DNA from: Solimonas soli DSM 21787
GTDB taxonomy: Bacteria; Pseudomonadota; Gammaproteobacteria; Nevskiales; Nevskiaceae
Assembly (NCBI RefSeq): GCF_000474945.1
Contig: NZ_AXDW01000010.1
Coordinates: 124,001 to 188,000, forward strand
Direction: 5' to 3'
DNA length: 64,000 nt
Made by a program: the position numbers and the translations under genes. How positions within the stretch are numbered: position 1 is the stretch's first letter; every line of letters starts with the position of its first letter. The notes beneath the pieces were generated by a model. The model was not told where the DNA came from. It saw only the letters and a program-made list of their open reading frames with translations, and searched no databases. Shown here in pieces: positions 57,500 to 64,000 of the stretch.

Positions 57500-58018
57500 T
57501 CAGGCGACTCCGAGGCCCTGCGCGTCGAGGATCAGGTCGATCGCCTCGCGCACCGCGCCGTGGCCGCCGCCGTAGCGCGACACCCAGTGGGCGGCGGCCA
57601 GCGCCTTCGGATGCGCGTCGGCGACCGACAGTGCCAGCGACACGCGCGTCATCAGCGGCAGGTCCGGCACGTCGTCGCCCATGTGCGCGCACTGCGCGTC
57701 GGTCAGGCCCAGCTCGTCGCGGATGCGCAGATAGGCGGGCGCCTTGTCTTCGGTGTCGAGCGCGATGTGCTTCACGCCGAGCCAGCTCAGGCGCTGGCGC
57801 ATCGCCTCCGACGGGCGGCCGCTGATCACGGCGACGTGCAGGCCGGCCTTCAGCATCATCTTGATGCCGAGCCCGTCGCGCACGTAGTTGGTCTTGGCTT
57901 CCTCGCCGTTCGGGCCGATGTAGAGCTTGCCGTCGGTCAGCACGCCGTCGATGTCGAGGAACAGGCAACGGATGTCGCGCGCGCGCCAAACCAGCTCGGT
58001 GGTGTCGAGCAGCGCCAC
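57500..58018 (-). CDS. kdsC: 3-deoxy-D-manno-octulosonate 8-phosphate phosphatase
   Basis: 172 residues from the GTG at 58018, which shares one base with the kdsD stop (TAGTG). HAD phosphatase motifs: CLFLDIDGVLTDG (nucleophile Asp), VISGRPSE and MGDDVPDLPLM. The lack of a cap domain is typical of the tetrameric C0-type KdsC. It dephosphorylates KDO-8-P, the step before KDO activation for lipid A core synthesis, in the cytoplasm. Confidence 0.96.
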   Translation of the reverse strand: MALLDTTELVWRARDIRCLFLDIDGVLTDGKLYIGPNGEEAKTNYVRDGLGIKMMLKAGLHVAVISGRPSEAMRQRLSWLGVKHIALDTEDKAPAYLRIRDELGLTDAQCAHMGDDVPDLPLMTRVSLALSVADAHPKALAAAHWVSRYGGGHGAVREAIDLILDAQGLGVA

Positions 58019-59007
58019 TAGACGACTCCCGCGCGCAGCAGGTCGTGCATGTGCAGGACGCCGGTCAGATGGCCGGCCTCGTCCTCGATCAGCAGCGCGG
58101 TGATCTTGTGTTTCTCCATCAGCGCCACGGCCTCGGCGGCGAGCTGGTCGGCGCGCACGGTCTTGCCGCCGCGCGTCATCACCTCGTCGACGCGCGCCTG
58201 GCGCACGTCGATGCCCTGATCGAGCACGCGGCGCAGATCGCCGTCGGTGAACACGCCGAGCACCTTGTTGTCGGCATCGACGATCGCCGTCAGGCCGAAG
58301 CCCTTGCGCGACATTTCGAGCAGCGCATCGCTGAGCCTGGTGTCCGGCGAGACGCGCGGCAGGCGCTCGCCGCCGTGCATGACGTCGGAGACCTTCAGCA
58401 GCAGCTTGCGGCCGAGCGAGCCGCCCGGGTGCGACATGGCGAAGTCCTCGGGCGTGAAGCCGCGCGCTTCGAGCAGCGCGACGGCGAGCGCGTCGCCCAT
58501 CGCCAGGGTCGCCGTCGTGCTCGCGGTCGGCGCGAGGTTCAGCGGGCACGCTTCCATCGCCACCGAGACGTCGAGATGGACGTCGGCGGCGGTGGCGAGC
58601 GTCGACGCCGGCTTGCCGGTCATCGCGATCAGCGGCGCCGACATGCGCTTGAACAGCGGGATCAGCGTGACGATCTCGACGGTCTCGCCGGAATTCGAGA
58701 TGGCGATGACGACGTCCTGGCGCGTGATCATGCCGAGGTCGCCATGGCTGGCCTCGCCCGGATGCACGAAGAAGGACGGCGTGCCGGTCGAGGCCAGCGT
58801 CGCCGCGATCTTGCTGCCGACGTGCCCCGACTTGCCCATGCCGGTGACGACGACGCGGCCGGTGCAGGCCAGCATCAGCGCGCAGGCGCGCGCGAAGCGT
58901 TCGTCGATGCGCGGCAGCAGCGCGCTGAGCGCGTCGCGCTCGATCTCCAGCGCGCGCCGGCCCATCGCCTGCAGCTTCGCGGATTCCATGCCGGTGACGG
59001 TCCCCAT
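58018..59007 (-). CDS. kdsD: D-arabinose 5-phosphate isomerase
   Basis: 329 residues from the ATG at 59007 (GGAG four bases upstream), matching E. coli KdsD (328); the frame is open 42 bases further. SIS domain: GRVVVTGMGKSGHVGSKIAA, HPGEASHGDLGMI, AISNSGETVEI, then a paired CBS domain (SDVMHGGERLPRV, GVFTDGDLRRVLDQG, VDEVMTRGGKTVR). It makes arabinose 5-phosphate, the first committed KDO precursor. It starts the kdsD-kdsC-lptC-lptA-lptB unit. Confidence 0.96.
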   Translation of the reverse strand: MGTVTGMESAKLQAMGRRALEIERDALSALLPRIDERFARACALMLACTGRVVVTGMGKSGHVGSKIAATLASTGTPSFFVHPGEASHGDLGMITRQDVVIAISNSGETVEIVTLIPLFKRMSAPLIAMTGKPASTLATAADVHLDVSVAMEACPLNLAPTASTTATLAMGDALAVALLEARGFTPEDFAMSHPGGSLGRKLLLKVSDVMHGGERLPRVSPDTRLSDALLEMSRKGFGLTAIVDADNKVLGVFTDGDLRRVLDQGIDVRQARVDEVMTRGGKTVRADQLAAEAVALMEKHKITALLIEDEAGHLTGVLHMHDLLRAGVV

Positions 59008-59035
59008 GGGGCTCCGGTTCGAAAAAAGGGCGGCC

Positions 59036-59041
59036 AGTATA
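59036..59041 (-). promoter_or_regulatory. putative -10 element (TATACT) of the kdsD-lpt operon
   Basis: TATACT on the minus strand ends 28 bases before the kdsD ATG, followed by a T/C-rich patch. No good -35 at the expected spacing. Confidence 0.4.
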
Positions 59042-59073
59042 CCGGCCACGGCGCGGCCGGCAGGTGCCGGCTC

Positions 59074-60543
59074 TCAGGCCGAACGTATCGTTTCGTAAGC
59101 CTCGAGCGCCCGCTTGCGCGAGGCGCCGAGTGCGACGATCGGCTCCGGATAATCGACCTTGAGGCGCAGACCGGCTTTTTCAAGCTCGCCGGCGCGCGCC
59201 AGCCACGGCGCGTGCGCGGCCTCCGGCGGGAGCGTTGCCAGCTCGGGCAGCCAGCGCTTGATGTAGGCCGCGTCGGCGTCGAACTTCTGCGCCTGCAGCA
59301 GCGGGTTGAAGATGCGGAAGTAGGGCGCCGCGTCGGCGCCGCAGCCGGCGGTCCACTGCCAGCCGAGCGTGTTGTTGGCGAGGTCGGCGTCGAGCAGGGT
59401 GTCCCAGAACCAGCGCGTACCTTCCTGCCAGGGGATCAGCAGGTTCTTGGTGAGGAACGAGGCGACGATCATGCGCACGCGGTTGTGCATCCAGCCGGTC
59501 TGCCAGAGTTCGCGCATGCCGGCATCGACGATCGGCATGCCGGTGCGGCCGCGTTGCCAGGCTTCGAGGTCGGCCGCGTAGTCCCGCGGCTTGCGCCAGG
59601 GCATCTTCGCGAACCTGTCCTGCAGCGGCGCGTCCGGCGTGTGCGGGAAATGGAACAGCAGGTGATGCGCGAACTCGCGCCAGCCAAGCTCGCGCAGCAG
59701 TTCCTCGGCGTCGGCCTCCAGTGTCGCGGTGCCTTGCGCACGGCGCAGCACGGCGGCGCGCAGCTGCTGCGGCGACAGCTCGCCGAAGTGCAGATGCGGC
59801 GACAGGCGCGTGCCGTCCTCGCGCGCCGGATGGTTGCGGCCGGCCGCGTAATGGCCGAGCGAGCCGCGCACGAAGGCGTCGAGCGCATGCAGCGCACCGG
59901 CCTCGCCGGGCCGCCAGTGTGCATAGAAGCCGGCATCCCATTTCAGCTTCGGCAGCAGTTGCAGCGATTCGAGCGTGTCGCTGGCGGGCTGCCGGCGCGG
60001 GCCCTTGAGGCGCACCGGCGCGGCTTCGATCCGCAGGTCCGGCAGCTCGGCGGCGAGGCGGCGCCAGAACGGCGTGAAGACGCGATACGGTTCGCCCGCC
60101 GCGGTGCGCAGCGTCGACGGCTCGTGCCACAGCGCGGCGCGCTGGCTGTGCGCGGCGATGCCGGCCTCGCGCAGCGCCGCCTTGATGCGGCGGTCGCGGG
60201 CGACCAGGGCCGGTTCGTAGAGCCGGTTCCAGTAGACCGCCTCGGCGCCGGTTTCGCCGATGAGCGCGCGCAGCGCCTGCAGGCTGTCGCCGCGGCGGAT
60301 CAGGAGCGGCACGCCGCGCTCCTCGAAGTCGCCGCCGAGGCGGGCGAGGCTGTGGTGCAGCCACCAGCGGCTGGCGGCGCCGGGCGCCCACGGCCTTTCG
60401 GCTTCGAAATCGGCGATGAACAGCGGCACGACGCGCTCGTGGCGCTGCAGCGCGAGGTGCAGGGCCGGGTTGTCGGTCAGCCGCAGGTCGCGGCGGAACC
60501 AGACAATGGCCGTCGAGTCACCGGGCAGGGAAGGAGTGCTCAT
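59074..60543 (-). CDS. phrB: deoxyribodipyrimidine photolyase
   Basis: 489 residues from the ATG at 60543. The N-terminal antenna domain begins AIVWFRRDLRLTDNPAL. The C-terminal FAD domain has FVRGSLGHYAAGRNHPARED, LSPHLHFGELSPQQL, GMRELWQTGWMHNRVRMIVAS and NNTLGWQWTAGCGADAAPYF, RIFNP, all class I CPD photolyase features. It repairs UV dimers with blue light. It is divergent from the ABC transporter genes across 97 bases and lies between kdsD and that unit on opposite strands. Confidence 0.95.
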   Translation of the reverse strand: MSTPSLPGDSTAIVWFRRDLRLTDNPALHLALQRHERVVPLFIADFEAERPWAPGAASRWWLHHSLARLGGDFEERGVPLLIRRGDSLQALRALIGETGAEAVYWNRLYEPALVARDRRIKAALREAGIAAHSQRAALWHEPSTLRTAAGEPYRVFTPFWRRLAAELPDLRIEAAPVRLKGPRRQPASDTLESLQLLPKLKWDAGFYAHWRPGEAGALHALDAFVRGSLGHYAAGRNHPAREDGTRLSPHLHFGELSPQQLRAAVLRRAQGTATLEADAEELLRELGWREFAHHLLFHFPHTPDAPLQDRFAKMPWRKPRDYAADLEAWQRGRTGMPIVDAGMRELWQTGWMHNRVRMIVASFLTKNLLIPWQEGTRWFWDTLLDADLANNTLGWQWTAGCGADAAPYFRIFNPLLQAQKFDADAAYIKRWLPELATLPPEAAHAPWLARAGELEKAGLRLKVDYPEPIVALGASRKRALEAYETIRSA

Positions 60544-60623
60544 GCCGGTATTCTGGCGGCAAACGCGGCCGGAAAAGCGCCGGTCGCGGCCGGTCCGGCG
60601 GACGTGGCGGGACGACGCACGCC

Positions 60624-60629
60624 TATAAT
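60624..60629 (+). promoter_or_regulatory. putative -10 element for the ABC transporter-ibaG-murA unit
   Basis: A perfect TATAAT ends 11 bases before the ATG at 60641. A start point about seven bases after it would leave a leader of only a few bases. Confidence 0.5.
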
Positions 60630-60640
60630 GCCGGCCTGCC

Positions 60641-63890
<3,250 letters not shown>

Positions 63891-63910
63891 GCGCCGTCAC
63901 GGAGACCGCC

Positions 63911-64000
63911 ATGGCCGAACCCACCAAGAAGCTCGCGGTCCTGATCGACGCCGACAACACGCAGCCCTCGATCGCCACGGCGCTGCTCGCCGAGATCGCC
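63911..64000 (+). CDS. NYN domain/LabA-like protein (3' partial)
   Basis: Thirty codons before the window ends, with GGAG (63901-63904) six bases before the ATG. The start KKLAVLIDADNTQPSIATAL matches the first strand and catalytic Asp pair of NYN-type (PIN-like) putative ribonucleases of the LabA/DUF88 group. It lies 20 bases after murA. The rest is outside the window. Confidence 0.75.
   Translation, partial: MAEPTKKLAVLIDADNTQPSIATALLAEIA

Overview
The window is a very GC-rich bacterial chromosome segment. The short 187-residue adenylate kinase, the kdsD-kdsC-lptCAB and ibaG-murA blocks, opgGH, rnd, rnt and an LPS-type envelope all point to a gammaproteobacterium. A Xanthomonadales/Nevskiales-type lineage fits best, but the sequence does not fix genus or species.

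Region 1 (1-22285, all + strand) is the downstream half of an extracellular contractile injection system (eCIS) locus. The left edge cuts a phage-tail/baseplate protein of the TIGR02242 type. It is followed by two paralogous 'G-x-L-L-x-x-x-D-L' proteins (one with a tail-fibre-like C-terminus), an IPT/TIG-like beta protein, a Sec-exported C-terminally anchored protein, an eCIS-type protein of unknown role and the AAA+ ATPase. Next come two giant candidate cargo proteins of 1290 and about 1041 residues. They share a long amphipathic/hydrophobic helical module and carry different C-terminal tips; the second has the DUF4157 (eCIS core) domain. A YbjN-like small protein follows directly and is a candidate chaperone or immunity protein. 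A three-module glycosyltransferase-like protein overlaps its end. Sheath, tube and early baseplate genes are not in the window and should lie upstream.

Region 2 (22380-38757) is mixed: an exported PafA-like alkaline phosphatase, oligopeptidase A, a LemA-GIDE pair (the GIDE protein has an EF-hand), a lipoprotein alpha/beta hydrolase with an altered nucleophile motif, gamma-carbonic anhydrase and gpmA. A probable zinc-linked cluster follows (DUF2946-like protein, ZnuD-like TonB receptor, two tandem NlpC/P60 hydrolases). Then come a ybhP-clsB pair for cardiolipin synthesis, a small HExxH protein, a twice-frameshifted SirB2 gene, a ROK sugar kinase and a DUF4870 protein.

Region 3 (38892-53727) is core metabolism and envelope: ppa and adk (divergent), rnd, mpl, lipA, olsBA for ornithine lipids, rnt-opgG-opgH for osmoregulated periplasmic glucans, a VOC protein and argG.

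Region 4 (53920-64000) is LPS export and peptidoglycan: kdsD-kdsC-lptC-lptA-lptB, read toward a zinc-ribbon metallopeptidase-like protein and a DUF421 protein; phrB; then divergently an ABC-2 transporter pair, ibaG, murA and the start of a NYN-type protein. Several operons are coupled by 1-17 nt overlaps. No tRNA, rRNA, CRISPR array or insertion sequence was recognised. Family assignments are by reading motifs, not by database search.
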